Shown here piece by piece: positions 53,506 through 62,324 of a DNA stretch of 64,000 nt (its first letter is position 1; each line of letters begins with the position of its first letter). The notes below the pieces were generated by a model. The model was not told the origin of the DNA and did not search any database. It saw only the letters and a list, made by a program, of their open reading frames with translations. Both the position numbers and the translations under genes were made by a program. Source of the stretch: Flavobacterium azooxidireducens. Its GTDB lineage: Bacteria; Bacteroidota; Bacteroidia; Flavobacteriales; Flavobacteriaceae. Where the stretch lies: positions 3,617,001 to 3,681,000 of the forward strand of contig NZ_CP096205.1 of assembly GCF_023195775.1 (NCBI RefSeq), read 5' to 3'.

Positions 53506-55200
53506 TTAATTTCTAACTAATTTTTTGTATTTGATACGTTTTGGAGTTAAATCTCCACCTAAACGTTTTCGCTTGTTTTCTTCATATTCAGAGAAACTTC
53601 CTTCAAAGAAATAGACTTGCGAATCGCCTTCAAATGCTAAGATGTGCGTACAAACTCTATCTAAAAACCATCTGTCGTGCGAAATAATTACAGCACAACC
53701 TGCAAAGTTTTCTAAACCTTCTTCTAAAGCTCTTAAGGTATTAATATCCAAATCATTTGTTGGCTCATCCAAAAGCAAAACGTTTCCTTCTTCTTTTAGT
53801 GTAATGGCTAAATGCAGACGGTTACGTTCACCACCTGAAAGTGTGGCTACTTTTTTGTTTTGATCGCTTCCACCGAAGTTGAATCGGCTTAAATAGGCTC
53901 TTGAATTCACTTGTCTTCCGCCCATCATAATTAATTCTTGACCATCGCAAAAGTTTTCCCAAATTGATTTTTCAGGATCAATGTTGGAATGTGATTGATC
54001 TACGTACGCAATTTTTACGGTATCTCCGGTTGTAAAATCTCCTTTATCAGGATTCTCTTCGCCCATAATCATTTTGAAAATGGTGGTTTTTCCGGCACCA
54101 TTCGGACCGATAATTCCAACTATTCCGGCTTGAGGAAGGGTGAAGTTCAAATCTTCATACAACAATTTATCGCCATACGCTTTAGAAACGCCATTCGCAT
54201 TAATCACATTTGTTCCCAATCGAGGACCATTTGGAATATAAAGCTCTAACTTTTCATCCAATACTTTTTGATCTTCGTTCAATAATTTATCATAGTTCTG
54301 CAAACGAGCTTTTTGTTTCGTTTGACGACCTTTTGCTCCTTGTCTAACCCAATCTAACTCGCGTTCTAACGTTTTTCTGCGTTTGGAAGCTACTTTTTCT
54401 TCCAATTCCATACGTTTCGATTTTTGGTCCAACCAAGAAGAATAGTTTCCTTTCCACGGAATACCTTCTCCTCTATCCAATTCTAAAATCCAACCGGCAA
54501 CATTATCTAAGAAATAACGGTCGTGCGTTACAGCAATTACCGTTCCCGGATATTGTTGTAAATGTTGTTCCAACCAAAGAACTGACTCAGCATCCAAGTG
54601 GTTGGTAGGCTCATCCAATAATAAAACATCCGGTTGTTGAAGCAATAATCGACATAAAGCTACACGTCTTTTTTCTCCTCCCGATAACACTTTTATTGGT
54701 GTTTCGGGATCTGGAGTTCGAAGAGCATCCATGGCTACTTCTAATTTGTTGTCAATTTCCCAAGCTCCGGCTACATCAATTTTGTCTTGCAATTCCGCTT
54801 GACGATCCATGAGTTTTTGCATTTTATCGGCATCTTCATAAACTTCCGGCAAACCAAACATATCGTTGATTTTATTGAATTCGTCTAATAAAGCAAAGAT
54901 TTCAGCTGCTCCTTCACGAACGATTTCAATCACTGTTTTTGTTTCGTCTAATTGTGGTTCTTGCTCCAAATAACCTACTTTGTAACCGGGTGCAAAAACC
55001 AAATCGCCTTGAAAATTTTTATCAATTCCGGCAATAATCTTTAATAAAGATGATTTTCCGGAACCATTTAAACCTAAAATACCAATTTTTGCTCCGTAGA
55101 AAAAGCTTAGGTAAATATCTTTTAAAACTTGTTTGTTCGTGCTTGAGTAAGTTTTACTTACTTTCGACATTGAAAATATTACTTTTTTATCGTCTGACAT
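53506..55200 (-). CDS. ettA: Energy-dependent translational throttle protein EttA (ABC-F ATPase)
   Basis: The 564-residue product has two ABC domains: GLNGSGKSSLL with LSGGEKRRVALCRLLL, and IGPNGAGKTTIF with LSGGERNRLHLAIT. LLLDEPTNHLDAESVLWLEQ is the Walker B part of the first. The inter-domain linker (LDWVRQGAKGRQTKQKARL) is the typical P-site tRNA-interaction motif. ABC-F proteins of this type bind the ribosomal E site and gate elongation according to energy status. The length fits the EttA group. Confidence 0.94.
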   Translation of the reverse strand: MSDDKKVIFSMSKVSKTYSSTNKQVLKDIYLSFFYGAKIGILGLNGSGKSSLLKIIAGIDKNFQGDLVFAPGYKVGYLEQEPQLDETKTVIEIVREGAAEIFALLDEFNKINDMFGLPEVYEDADKMQKLMDRQAELQDKIDVAGAWEIDNKLEVAMDALRTPDPETPIKVLSGGEKRRVALCRLLLQQPDVLLLDEPTNHLDAESVLWLEQHLQQYPGTVIAVTHDRYFLDNVAGWILELDRGEGIPWKGNYSSWLDQKSKRMELEEKVASKRRKTLERELDWVRQGAKGRQTKQKARLQNYDKLLNEDQKVLDEKLELYIPNGPRLGTNVINANGVSKAYGDKLLYEDLNFTLPQAGIVGIIGPNGAGKTTIFKMIMGEENPDKGDFTTGDTVKIAYVDQSHSNIDPEKSIWENFCDGQELIMMGGRQVNSRAYLSRFNFGGSDQNKKVATLSGGERNRLHLAITLKEEGNVLLLDEPTNDLDINTLRALEEGLENFAGCAVIISHDRWFLDRVCTHILAFEGDSQVYFFEGSFSEYEENKRKRLGGDLTPKRIKYKKLVRN

Positions 55201-55220
55201 TTTTGTGTTTGTTTATAAAA

Positions 55221-55403
55221 TTATACTCTTCCTTTTAACGCATTAAAAACCCATGCAATGGCAAAAAAGCCAAAGCCTACGGTGGCAAATCCCCAACCGG
55301 CAACATCGGCATAGCGGTAAATTCCTAATCCGATTAAAATTAACCCCATTAAAATCATTATAAAAGTTGCCCAAGCCAGGACCGTGTTTTTATTCATTCC
55401 CAT
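55221..55403 (-). CDS. Small two-span membrane protein (CAL67264-type family)
   Basis: The 60-residue product begins MGMNKNTVLAWATFIMILMG and has two hydrophobic helices with a GLGIYRYADVAGWGFATVGF connector and a FNALKGRV end. I recall this as the small CAL67264-family membrane protein of Flavobacteriaceae. An ATG two codons later is an alternative start. It lies 20 bp upstream of ettA and may be co-transcribed. Function unknown. Confidence 0.8.
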   Translation of the reverse strand: MGMNKNTVLAWATFIMILMGLILIGLGIYRYADVAGWGFATVGFGFFAIAWVFNALKGRV

Positions 55404-55462
55404 AATTTAGTTTTTTGTTTTGGAAAGGCAAATATCGGTAATATTTAAAGATTTTTTAAAGA

Positions 55463-56467
55463 CTAGTTAAAGATTTTAACTAACATTTCTTTCAATAAAT
55501 CTGATTCGTGTAATTGATTCGCACCAACTCCTTTGCTTTTTAAGTCAATGTCACGTAAAGTGGCTACAATTGAACTAACTTTTTTCATGGGATAATTTTT
55601 TAATGCCACATCGTAATCCTTTACAAAATAAGGATTTATCTTTAAAACACTTGCCACATTTTTAGGATTTTTGTCTTTTAAACCGTGGTATTGCAGTACT
55701 TGCGAAAAGAACGAAAAAACCATTCCCGTAGTCAAAACCATTGGGTATTCTTTTTTGTTTTGAGCAAAATGATCAGCAATTCGGTAGGCTTGCAATTGAT
55801 CTCGATCGCCTATTGCTTTGCGAAATTCAAACACATTGAAATCTTTACTAAATCCAATGTTTTCTTCAATATGGTTGGGATTGATGACGGTCCCTTTTGG
55901 TAAAATAATTTGCAATTTGTCTAATTCATTGCTAATTCTGCTCAAATCGGTTCCTAAAAATTCTACCAACATGGCAGAAGCTTTCGGTTCTATGGAATAA
56001 TCTTTAGGCTTCAAAACCCTTGAAATCCATGCCGCTACTTGGTTTTCATATAATTTTTTGCTTTCAAATAACAACCCGTTTTTATCAATAATTTTGGTTA
56101 ATTTTTTTCGCTTGTCTAACGTTTTATACTTGTAAGCAATTACCAAAACCGTTGATGGTTGCGGATTTTCGGCATAACTTTCTAATTTATCTATTGTTCT
56201 CGAAAGTTCTTGTGCTTCTTTTACAATCACAACCTGTCTATCGGCCATCATAGGATAACGTTTGGCATTTGAAATGATATCTTCAACCGAAACATCTCTT
56301 CCGTACAAAACCATTTGATTGAATCCCTTTTCGTCTTCCGAGAGCACATTATCTTCGATATATTCAGTTAATTTATCAATATAATAAGGTTCTTCACCCA
56401 TTAAAAAATATATAGGTTTGATATTTCCGTTTTTAATATCGTTGATGATTTTTACTATTTCGTCCAT
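55463..56467 (-). CDS. holA: DNA polymerase III subunit delta
   Basis: The 334-residue product starts MDEIVKIINDIKNGNIKPIY and shows the HolA AAA+-like layout: FLMGEEPYYIDKLTEYIEDN, SNAKRYPMMADRQVVIVKEA, and LDKLQIILPKG followed by KDFNVFEFRKAIGDRD. Delta opens the beta sliding clamp in the clamp loader. It is divergent from the HsdR-N-like gene with a 45-bp gap. Confidence 0.93.
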   Translation of the reverse strand: MDEIVKIINDIKNGNIKPIYFLMGEEPYYIDKLTEYIEDNVLSEDEKGFNQMVLYGRDVSVEDIISNAKRYPMMADRQVVIVKEAQELSRTIDKLESYAENPQPSTVLVIAYKYKTLDKRKKLTKIIDKNGLLFESKKLYENQVAAWISRVLKPKDYSIEPKASAMLVEFLGTDLSRISNELDKLQIILPKGTVINPNHIEENIGFSKDFNVFEFRKAIGDRDQLQAYRIADHFAQNKKEYPMVLTTGMVFSFFSQVLQYHGLKDKNPKNVASVLKINPYFVKDYDVALKNYPMKKVSSIVATLRDIDLKSKGVGANQLHESDLLKEMLVKIFN

Positions 56468-56512
56468 TCTACTAACTGTTGGCAGTTCGCTTTAAATAAT
56501 TAAATTTGCGGT

Positions 56513-56968
56513 ATGCAAAAACTGAATTTTCCCGACTTTTCCTTTCGCTTCAAAAATAGTGAAAATAAAGTGTTGGTGTTTGATGAAATCAGGAAAAAAT
56601 TTATTGTTCTCACTCCTGAAGAATGGGTTCGAATTCATGTTGTGCAATTTTTGATGATAGAAAAAAACTATCCAAAATCGTTGATTAATGTTGAAAAAGT
56701 GATTAAAATTAATGGTTTAATAAAACGCTATGATGTTGTTGTATTTCAACCAAATGGAAATATATTTTTAGTAGTGGAATGTAAACAACCCAATGTTCCT
56801 ATTTCGCAAACTGTTTTTGATCAAATTGCACGCTACAATCTTACTTTAAAAGCCAATTATTTAATGGTAACCAACGGTTTGAATCACTATTTTTGTCAAA
56901 TGGATTTTGAAAAGGAAAGTTATTTATTTTTAAATGATATTCCGAATTATAACTCAATCATAAAATAA
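56513..56968 (+). CDS. Type I restriction HsdR N-terminal-like domain protein
   Basis: The 151-residue product carries the HSDR_N-type PD-(D/E)XK nuclease core: KRYDVVVFQPNGNIFLVVEC, where Asp and the Glu-Cys-Lys resemble the catalytic triad. LTPEEWVRIHVVQFL is the usual start of this group. It is a stand-alone domain, widespread in Bacteroidota beside holA, and not part of a restriction system here; no hsdM or hsdS is present. A nuclease role is likely but untested. Confidence 0.88.
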   Translation: MQKLNFPDFSFRFKNSENKVLVFDEIRKKFIVLTPEEWVRIHVVQFLMIEKNYPKSLINVEKVIKINGLIKRYDVVVFQPNGNIFLVVECKQPNVPISQTVFDQIARYNLTLKANYLMVTNGLNHYFCQMDFEKESYLFLNDIPNYNSIIK

Positions 56969-56970
56969 TC

Positions 56971-57966
56971 TTGAAAAAAATCGCAGTTGTTATTCTCAAT
57001 TGGAACGGAGCAAAATTACTTAAAGAATTTTTGCCTTCGGTAGTCAATTATTCGCAAGAAGCCAATGTTTATGTTGTTGATAATGCTTCTACCGATGACT
57101 CTTTGTTGGTTTTAAAGGAACAATTTCCGTCTGTTAAAATCATTCAAAACACATCTAATTTTGGTTTTGCACAAGGTTATAATGAAGGTTTACAATCAAT
57201 TGAAGAAGAAATTTATTGTTTGGTAAATTCAGATATTGAAGTAACCGAAAACTGGCTCAGTCCTATTTTGAATTTATTTGATGAAAATCCAAACACAGCC
57301 ATTATTCAACCTAAAATTTTAGATTATAAAAATAAAGCTTACTTTGAATATGCAGGAGCTGGCGGTGGTTTTATTGATAAATTCGGTTATCCCTTTTGTC
57401 GCGGACGCATTTTTGATACAATCGAAAAAGATAATGGTCAATATGATGACACTTTACAAATTTTTTGGGCTTCCGGTGCTTGTTTTTTTATTCGAAAAGA
57501 AGTCTTCAGAGAACTAAATGGTTTTGATTCAGATTTTTTTGCCCATCAAGAAGAAATCGATTTATGTTGGCGAAGTTTCAATCGAAATTATGACACATTT
57601 TATTGTGGATTATCAACGGTTTATCATTTGGGAGGAGCAACTTTGGCTACATCAAATCCTAAGAAAACGTTTTTAAACTTCAGGAACTCGTTATTGATGC
57701 TTACTAAAAACCTTCCAAGTAATCAATTGTTCATTATTATTATCGGACGAATGGTGTTAGACGCAATAGCCGGAATTCAATTTTTAGCAAAAGGAAAGTT
57801 CAAACACTTCTTAGCCGTTCTTAAAGCTCATTTTTCATTTTATACTCTGTTAATCAAAACAATACGAAAACGAACGTCAAAAATCAAGACTAACTATTAT
57901 AAAATTAATAGTATTGTTTATGCCTATTTTGTTAAAAATTGCACGATATTTGCAGATAAATTTTAA
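56971..57966 (+). CDS. Glycosyltransferase family 2
   Basis: The start codon is TTG at 56971, giving MKKIAVVILNWNGAKLLKEF, the correct GT2 opening 2 bp after the HsdR-N-like gene. YVVDNASTDDS and VNSDIEVTENWL supply the DXD-type nucleotide-sugar site; EEIDLCWRSFNR follows. A membrane-associated C-terminal helix is likely. 331 residues. It probably adds a rhamnose-like or other sugar in envelope glycan assembly; the acceptor is unknown. Confidence 0.9.
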   Translation: MKKIAVVILNWNGAKLLKEFLPSVVNYSQEANVYVVDNASTDDSLLVLKEQFPSVKIIQNTSNFGFAQGYNEGLQSIEEEIYCLVNSDIEVTENWLSPILNLFDENPNTAIIQPKILDYKNKAYFEYAGAGGGFIDKFGYPFCRGRIFDTIEKDNGQYDDTLQIFWASGACFFIRKEVFRELNGFDSDFFAHQEEIDLCWRSFNRNYDTFYCGLSTVYHLGGATLATSNPKKTFLNFRNSLLMLTKNLPSNQLFIIIIGRMVLDAIAGIQFLAKGKFKHFLAVLKAHFSFYTLLIKTIRKRTSKIKTNYYKINSIVYAYFVKNCTIFADKF

Positions 57967-57990
57967 CATTAGTTTATCTATCAAAATGTA

Positions 57991-58019
57991 ATTCTATTGA
58001 TAGAATGGCGTTAATTTTG
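57991..58019 (+). promoter_or_regulatory. Palindrome and -7 box upstream of the OmpA-like lipoprotein
   Basis: ATTCTATTGATAGAAT (57991-58006) is a 7+2+7 palindrome located just upstream of TAATTTTG (58012-58019), a TANNTTTG box 21 bp before the ATG at 58041. The palindrome may be an operator. Confidence 0.45.
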
Positions 58020-58040
58020 TAAAATAAAAAAGAAATAATT

Positions 58041-58877
58041 ATGAGAAGAGTAGTTTTATTACTATCAGTTGTTGCCTTAACCTTGGGCTCTTGTGGTACA
58101 AAAAAGAAAATTGCAGCCTTAGAGGCACAAAACAAAGAATGTCAAGATTTGTTGAATTCTACCACGGTTAAATTAAACATGTGTTTATCTGAAAAAGAAT
58201 TATTAGCTAATCAGGTTAGTGATTTAAAGAAAAACACTTCTGACCTAATCAATAACATGGGTAATTTGACAACTTTAACCACTAAAGGTGCAGAAAACCT
58301 TGAAAAATCGTTGGAAAGTTTAAAAGAAAAAGATTTAAAAATTTCACGTTTGCAAGATGCTCTAACTAAAAAAGACAGCGTTACTTTGGCTTTAGTAACT
58401 AGTTTAAAAGGAGCTGTTGGAATTTCTGACCCGGATATTCAAATTAATGTTGAAAAAGGAGTTGTGATGATTTCTATAGCTGATAAATTACTTTTTAAAT
58501 CAGGAAGTTATGAAATTAGCGACCGTGCTAAAGAAATTTTAGGTAAAGTTGCTAAAGTAGTTAACGATAAGCCTGATTTTGAATGTATGGTAGAAAGTCA
58601 CACAGACAATGTTCCGTATAAAAATGGTGTTTTAGTTGACAACTGGGATTTGAGTGCAAAACGTGCTACTGCCGTTGTTCGTGTGTTAACCAATACACAC
58701 AAAGTAAATCCACGTCAGTTAATTGCAGCTGGTAGAGGTGAATTTATGCCTTTGGTTGAAAATAATACCGTTGAAAACAGAGCGGCAAACAGAAGAACAA
58801 GAATAATTGTGATGCCAAAAATCGATCAGTTTTATCAAATGATTGAAACGGAAATGAAAAAACAATCAGGAAAATAA
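58041..58877 (+). CDS. OmpA-family peptidoglycan-binding lipoprotein
   Basis: The 278-residue product has a lipoprotein signal (LTLGSCGTKK, Cys18), then a coiled-coil segment (residues about 25-115) and a C-terminal OmpA/MotB domain with LLFKSGSYEISDRAKEIL, VESHTDNVPYKN and NRRTRIIVMP. It should tether the outer membrane to peptidoglycan. A hairpin terminator follows. Confidence 0.93.
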   Translation: MRRVVLLLSVVALTLGSCGTKKKIAALEAQNKECQDLLNSTTVKLNMCLSEKELLANQVSDLKKNTSDLINNMGNLTTLTTKGAENLEKSLESLKEKDLKISRLQDALTKKDSVTLALVTSLKGAVGISDPDIQINVEKGVVMISIADKLLFKSGSYEISDRAKEILGKVAKVVNDKPDFECMVESHTDNVPYKNGVLVDNWDLSAKRATAVVRVLTNTHKVNPRQLIAAGRGEFMPLVENNTVENRAANRRTRIIVMPKIDQFYQMIETEMKKQSGK

Positions 58878-58897
58878 TTTTCTGAATTGATATAAAC

Positions 58898-58926
58898 AAA
58901 AACGCCTCGAATTTCGGGGCGTTTTT
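58898..58926 (+). terminator. Rho-independent terminator
   Basis: AAAAACGCC (58898-58906) pairs with GGCGTTTTT (58918-58926), with the short TCG/CGG inner stem. Confidence 0.88.
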
Positions 58927-58945
58927 CATTTTAGTTGAATTATGT

Positions 58946-59450
58946 TTACTTTTTTCTTGGCATGTCGGAAGCGGCCATGTCTCTAATGCAGACATATTTT
59001 CCATCACGTTTTTCAAACAAAGACATATAATGACCGTGATAAATTGTAGTTGTGGTGCTGTCTTTAACTGTAAACTCACCTAATTCTACCACTTTAACTC
59101 CATCGCTTGAAGGGAAAATGTCTTTCACAGCAAAGGAAACTTTAAAGTCTTTCCCTTCTTCAAAATCCTTTACTAATGATTCACGTAAAGCTGCCTTACC
59201 AGAAATTGGTAATTTATCGGTAGGATAACTTACAATATCATCGGCATAATTAGGTCATTACAGCATCAACATTACTAGAGTTTGCTGCATTTGCATACCT
59301 GTTTTCAAGTTCTTGAATTTCACTTTTAATTGCTTCTACATCAAGAGCAACCGGAGCTTCTTCAACTGGCTCAGACGCTTTTTCCTTGCATGAAAAGGAA
59401 AGAAAAGCAATCATACCAAAAACCATAATCAGTTTAATCATTTTTTTCAT
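58946..59450 (-). pseudogene. Frameshifted DUF4440/SnoaL-like lipoprotein
   Basis: The gene starts at 59450 with MKKMIKLIMVFGMIAFLSFS and a lipobox Cys (FSCKEK), then ENRYANAANSSNVDAVMT and a premature stop at about 59250-59252. A second minus-strand frame, open from 59245, continues with ADDIVSYPTDKLPISGKAAL and ends with YMSLFEKRDGKYVCIRDMAA to 58946. Between the two codons ACC and GCC lie 7 bases (TAATTAT) where 6 would restore the frame, so one extra base is present. The joined protein would be about 167 residues with a SnoaL/DUF4440-type fold. This may be real decay or a base error. Confidence 0.85.
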
Positions 59451-59734
59451 AATTAATTGAATTTAGAATTTAACGTTTTGATAATTAACTGATTCTTTTT
59501 CAATATCTTATATTAAATTCACGAAATAACTGAACATCTTTTTTCATATTCAATTAAAAATTATAAGATTGATATAAAATAAGATTGAATTTGAATAATT
59601 CAAGTGTCATAATTCTTACACTATTAAAATATAAATCAAAAAATTAAAATCTTTTGTATGAGAAAAATTCGTTTCTGTTAAAACTAAAATAAATTTCCTA
59701 CCTTTACATAGTCGTTTTAAAACACCCAATTGTA

Positions 59735-60796
59735 ATGAGAATTCTAAAATATATTTTGCTGCTGATTTTGTTGATTTTATTAGCTTTTTCGGTTTATTTA
59801 TCAACTAAAGAAGGTAATTTTTCTGTTACAAAAAGCAAGGTTATCAACATTGAAAAATCAACTCTTTTTCAGTATGTAAACGATTATCAAAATTGGGAAT
59901 CATTCTTAAATTTGAATGAGAAGAATCTAAAAGCTAGTTATCCAAATAATACAGTTGGTGTTGGTGGGTCATTTAATTGGACCGGTTCAAACGGGAACGG
60001 ATCTGTAGAAACCACTTTTTTGAAAGAAAACGACAGCATTGCTCAAAAAGTTTCTTGGAATGGTGTTACATCAGATGCTTTCATCACTTTTAAAGATACT
60101 GTTGGCGGAACCAAAGTAACTTGGAATTCCTCCGGAAAATTAGATTTTATGGGGAAAGTGGAGTCCTTTTTTTCAAGCGGATTTGAAAAGAAATTAGGTT
60201 CTGATTTTGAAAATAATTTAATTGCATTAGAAAAGGTTCTTAGTAAAGAAATTTCAACTTATTCTATCGATTTGGATGGTATTGTTGAAGTTTCTCATCA
60301 AAAATATTTAAAGCGTAAAGGAGAAAGTACTATTTCCGGTTTTTATACAGCTCTACAGGAATCAATGCCTTTGCTTTATAACTTTGTTCAGGAAAATAAA
60401 ATTAAAACTAACAAACAAAAATTTGTGGTTTTTGACAAATATGATGTAGCAAACGATAAAGTTGAATTTTCAATTGCTTCAACTCTTATGGAAATCATTT
60501 ATACAACGCCCGAAAGTGAGTTTACAGTGGATAGTATTATGCCTCATCAAGCGTTAAAAATTACATTAAAAGGTGATTATTCGCATAGTAAAGAAGCTTG
60601 GGATAAAGGATTCGATTACCTTAAAAAGAATAATTTAGAGCAAAATTACAACGGAACTTTTAGAGAAGTTTATGTAAAAAATAATACGGAAGTTAAGCAA
60701 CCTTCGCAATGGCTAACGGAAATATATATTCCTGTTAAACAACAAATTAGCAAACCAATCAGACCAGTTCCTGTAACGCCTACTCCTATTGAATAA
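59735..60796 (+). CDS. SRPBCC domain fused to a GyrI-like effector-binding domain
   Basis: The 353-residue product has an N-terminal hydrophobic helix (LLLILLILLAFSVYL), an SRPBCC/polyketide-cyclase-like region (residues about 30-165) and a C-terminal GyrI-like small-molecule-binding domain with MPHQALKITLKGDYSHSKEA and TEIYIPVKQ. The role is unknown; similar fusions are common in Bacteroidota. A TACCTTTA box at 59699-59706 may be its promoter. The 284-bp gap before it (59451-59734) is AT-rich with no gene seen. Confidence 0.85.
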   Translation: MRILKYILLLILLILLAFSVYLSTKEGNFSVTKSKVINIEKSTLFQYVNDYQNWESFLNLNEKNLKASYPNNTVGVGGSFNWTGSNGNGSVETTFLKENDSIAQKVSWNGVTSDAFITFKDTVGGTKVTWNSSGKLDFMGKVESFFSSGFEKKLGSDFENNLIALEKVLSKEISTYSIDLDGIVEVSHQKYLKRKGESTISGFYTALQESMPLLYNFVQENKIKTNKQKFVVFDKYDVANDKVEFSIASTLMEIIYTTPESEFTVDSIMPHQALKITLKGDYSHSKEAWDKGFDYLKKNNLEQNYNGTFREVYVKNNTEVKQPSQWLTEIYIPVKQQISKPIRPVPVTPTPIE

Positions 60797-60830
60797 ATCA
60801 GGTTAATTATTTTCTATACAAAAGCTATTA

Positions 60831-60856
60831 AACCTTTTTGTAAATTCACAGTCTAA
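60831..60856 (+). promoter_or_regulatory. ECF-type autoregulated promoter candidate
   Basis: AACCTTTTT (60831-60839) and GTCTAA (60851-60856) lie 16 bp apart when measured from AACC to GTCT. This is the AAC-N16/17-GTC layout of many ECF-sigma promoters. It lies directly before the ECF gene it would serve. Confidence 0.45.
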
Positions 60857-60871
60857 TCGATAAACACTGTT

Positions 60872-61414
60872 TTGCAAGACGAAAAAGCTTTTATAGAATC
60901 GTTATTAAATCCAAAAACGCAACGAAATGCCTTTCAGGAGTTGGTATCTCACTATCAGCGACCACTCTATGCACATATCCGTAACATTGTTTTAAATCAT
61001 GATGACGCAGACGATGTTTTGCAGAATACATTTGTAAAAGTTTTTAGAAATCTAAACGGATTTAAAGGGGAAAGCAAACTTTTTTCATGGATATATCGAA
61101 TTGCCACGAATGAAGCCTTGACTTTTTTACAACAAAAATCAAAACGGTTTCAAACTACCAACGAAGATTATCTTATGCAACAAACCGAAAAAATGCAAGC
61201 GGATGAGTATTTTGACGGTGATGAAATTCAGTTAAAATTACAAAAAGCCATTGCGATGCTTCCCGAAAAACAACAACTCATCTTTAAAATGAAATATTTT
61301 GAAGAATTGAAATATGAAGAAATATCGGAGATTTTAGGAACCACAGTTGGAGGTTTGAAAGCTTCCTATCACATTGCCGTTAAAAAAATTGAAGAATATT
61401 TATCACAGGATTAA
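60872..61414 (+). CDS. ECF-subfamily RNA polymerase sigma factor
   Basis: The start codon is TTG at 60872, giving MQDEKAFIESLLNPKTQRNA and 180 residues. Region 2 is seen in HHDDADDVLQNTFVKVFRNL-type sequence (NHDDADDVLQNTFVKV) and GESKLFSWIYRIATNEAL, and region 4 in MLPEKQQLIFKMKYFEELKY followed by SEILGTTVGGLKASYHIAVK. The operon continues with a one-span protein and a Spy-like protein, an envelope-stress type arrangement. The upstream AACC/GTCTAA promoter suggests autoregulation. Confidence 0.93.
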   Translation: MQDEKAFIESLLNPKTQRNAFQELVSHYQRPLYAHIRNIVLNHDDADDVLQNTFVKVFRNLNGFKGESKLFSWIYRIATNEALTFLQQKSKRFQTTNEDYLMQQTEKMQADEYFDGDEIQLKLQKAIAMLPEKQQLIFKMKYFEELKYEEISEILGTTVGGLKASYHIAVKKIEEYLSQD

Positions 61415-61444
61415 ACCATTTATAATTTTTACAGTCAAATAAGC

Positions 61445-61858
61445 ATGAATCCAATTGATTTACATAAACATCCGAAAATTAAACCCGGCTTTAAAGTTCC
61501 AGAAAATTACTTTGATGAACTTGAATCTAAAATTTTGAGTCAGATTGATAACGAAGAACCAAAAGTCATTCAACTTAAATCCTATCGAAAATACTGGTTT
61601 TCTGCGGTTGCTGCTGTTGTTATTTTAGCAATTAGCATTCCTACCTATCAAAACTGGAAAATTGAAAATGATTCACTTGATCATGATTCTATTGAAAGTT
61701 ATTTAAGTTATCATCAACGTGTTACTACAGAAGATATTATTAGTCTTTTAGACGATTCAGACATAACTTCATTACAAAAAAATCAATCATTAGAATCTGA
61801 ATCGATCGAAAATTATTTATTAGAAAATAAAGTATTAGAACATTATCTTATCGATTAA
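61445..61858 (+). CDS. Probable anti-sigma-factor-like single-span protein
   Basis: The 137-residue product has about 45 cytosolic residues (KHPKIKPGFKVPENYFDELE), one membrane helix (WFSAVAAVVILAISIPTY) and a hydrophilic C-terminus with SIESYLSYHQRVTTEDIISL and ENYLLENKVLEHYLID. Its place directly after an ECF sigma gene and its topology suggest an anti-sigma factor, though no canonical zinc-binding HxxxCxxC motif is present. The role is inference. Confidence 0.72.
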   Translation: MNPIDLHKHPKIKPGFKVPENYFDELESKILSQIDNEEPKVIQLKSYRKYWFSAVAAVVILAISIPTYQNWKIENDSLDHDSIESYLSYHQRVTTEDIISLLDDSDITSLQKNQSLESESIENYLLENKVLEHYLID

Positions 61859-61871
61859 AAATAAAATTATC

Positions 61872-62324
61872 ATGAAAAAAAGTTCCATTTATATCCTGCT
61901 CTTTTGTTTGATTTTTGTTTCAACTGCTTTTGCACAAGGCGGAAAAAGAGATAAAATTAAAACGTTAAAAACAGCTTTTATCACCACCGAATTATCTTTA
62001 ACTCAGCAAGAAGCCGAAAAATTCTGGCCAATTTATAATGCTTTTGAAGAAAAGCAATTTGAACTACGTCATAATAAAATGAAATCGTATATGAAACGTA
62101 TGGATTCTGACTTAGATTCGATGTCTGAAAAAGATGCTTCTACTTTATTAACTCAAATGGAAAGTGTGGAAGAAGAAACCCATCAATTGAGAAAAAAATT
62201 AGTTGCCGATTTAAAAAGTGTAATCAGTTCACATAAAATCATCAAACTCAAAAAAGCAGAAGAAGATTTTAATCGAAGTTTATTAAAACAATACCGCGAA
62301 AATCGTTCGTCCAAACGAAATTAA
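61872..62324 (+). CDS. Spy/CpxP-like periplasmic protein
   Basis: The 150-residue product has a signal peptide (VSTAFAQG), then a helical region: ELSLTQQEAEKFWPIYNAFE, ELRHNKMKSYMKRMDSDLDS and HQLRKKLVADLKSVISSHKI. The two LTxxE..FWPxY segments are the CpxP/Spy hallmark, here in one copy. It should sense or bind unfolded envelope proteins and is probably a target and sensor of the sigma/anti-sigma pair 14 bp upstream. Confidence 0.85.
   Translation: MKKSSIYILLFCLIFVSTAFAQGGKRDKIKTLKTAFITTELSLTQQEAEKFWPIYNAFEEKQFELRHNKMKSYMKRMDSDLDSMSEKDASTLLTQMESVEEETHQLRKKLVADLKSVISSHKIIKLKKAEEDFNRSLLKQYRENRSSKRN

Noticed and set aside
56513..56968. Restriction-modification system
   Set aside because: The HsdR-N-like gene stands alone next to holA, with no methylase or specificity gene.
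58946..59128. 60-residue minus-strand gene
   Set aside because: Its start is internal and the sequence upstream in frame is open and continues a DUF4440-like protein; it is part of the frameshifted gene ending at 59450.
59451..59734. Small ORF of 62 residues on the minus strand (59616-59804) in the gap
   Set aside because: It overlaps the promoter and start of the SRPBCC/GyrI gene, with AT-rich composition and no recognisable protein features.
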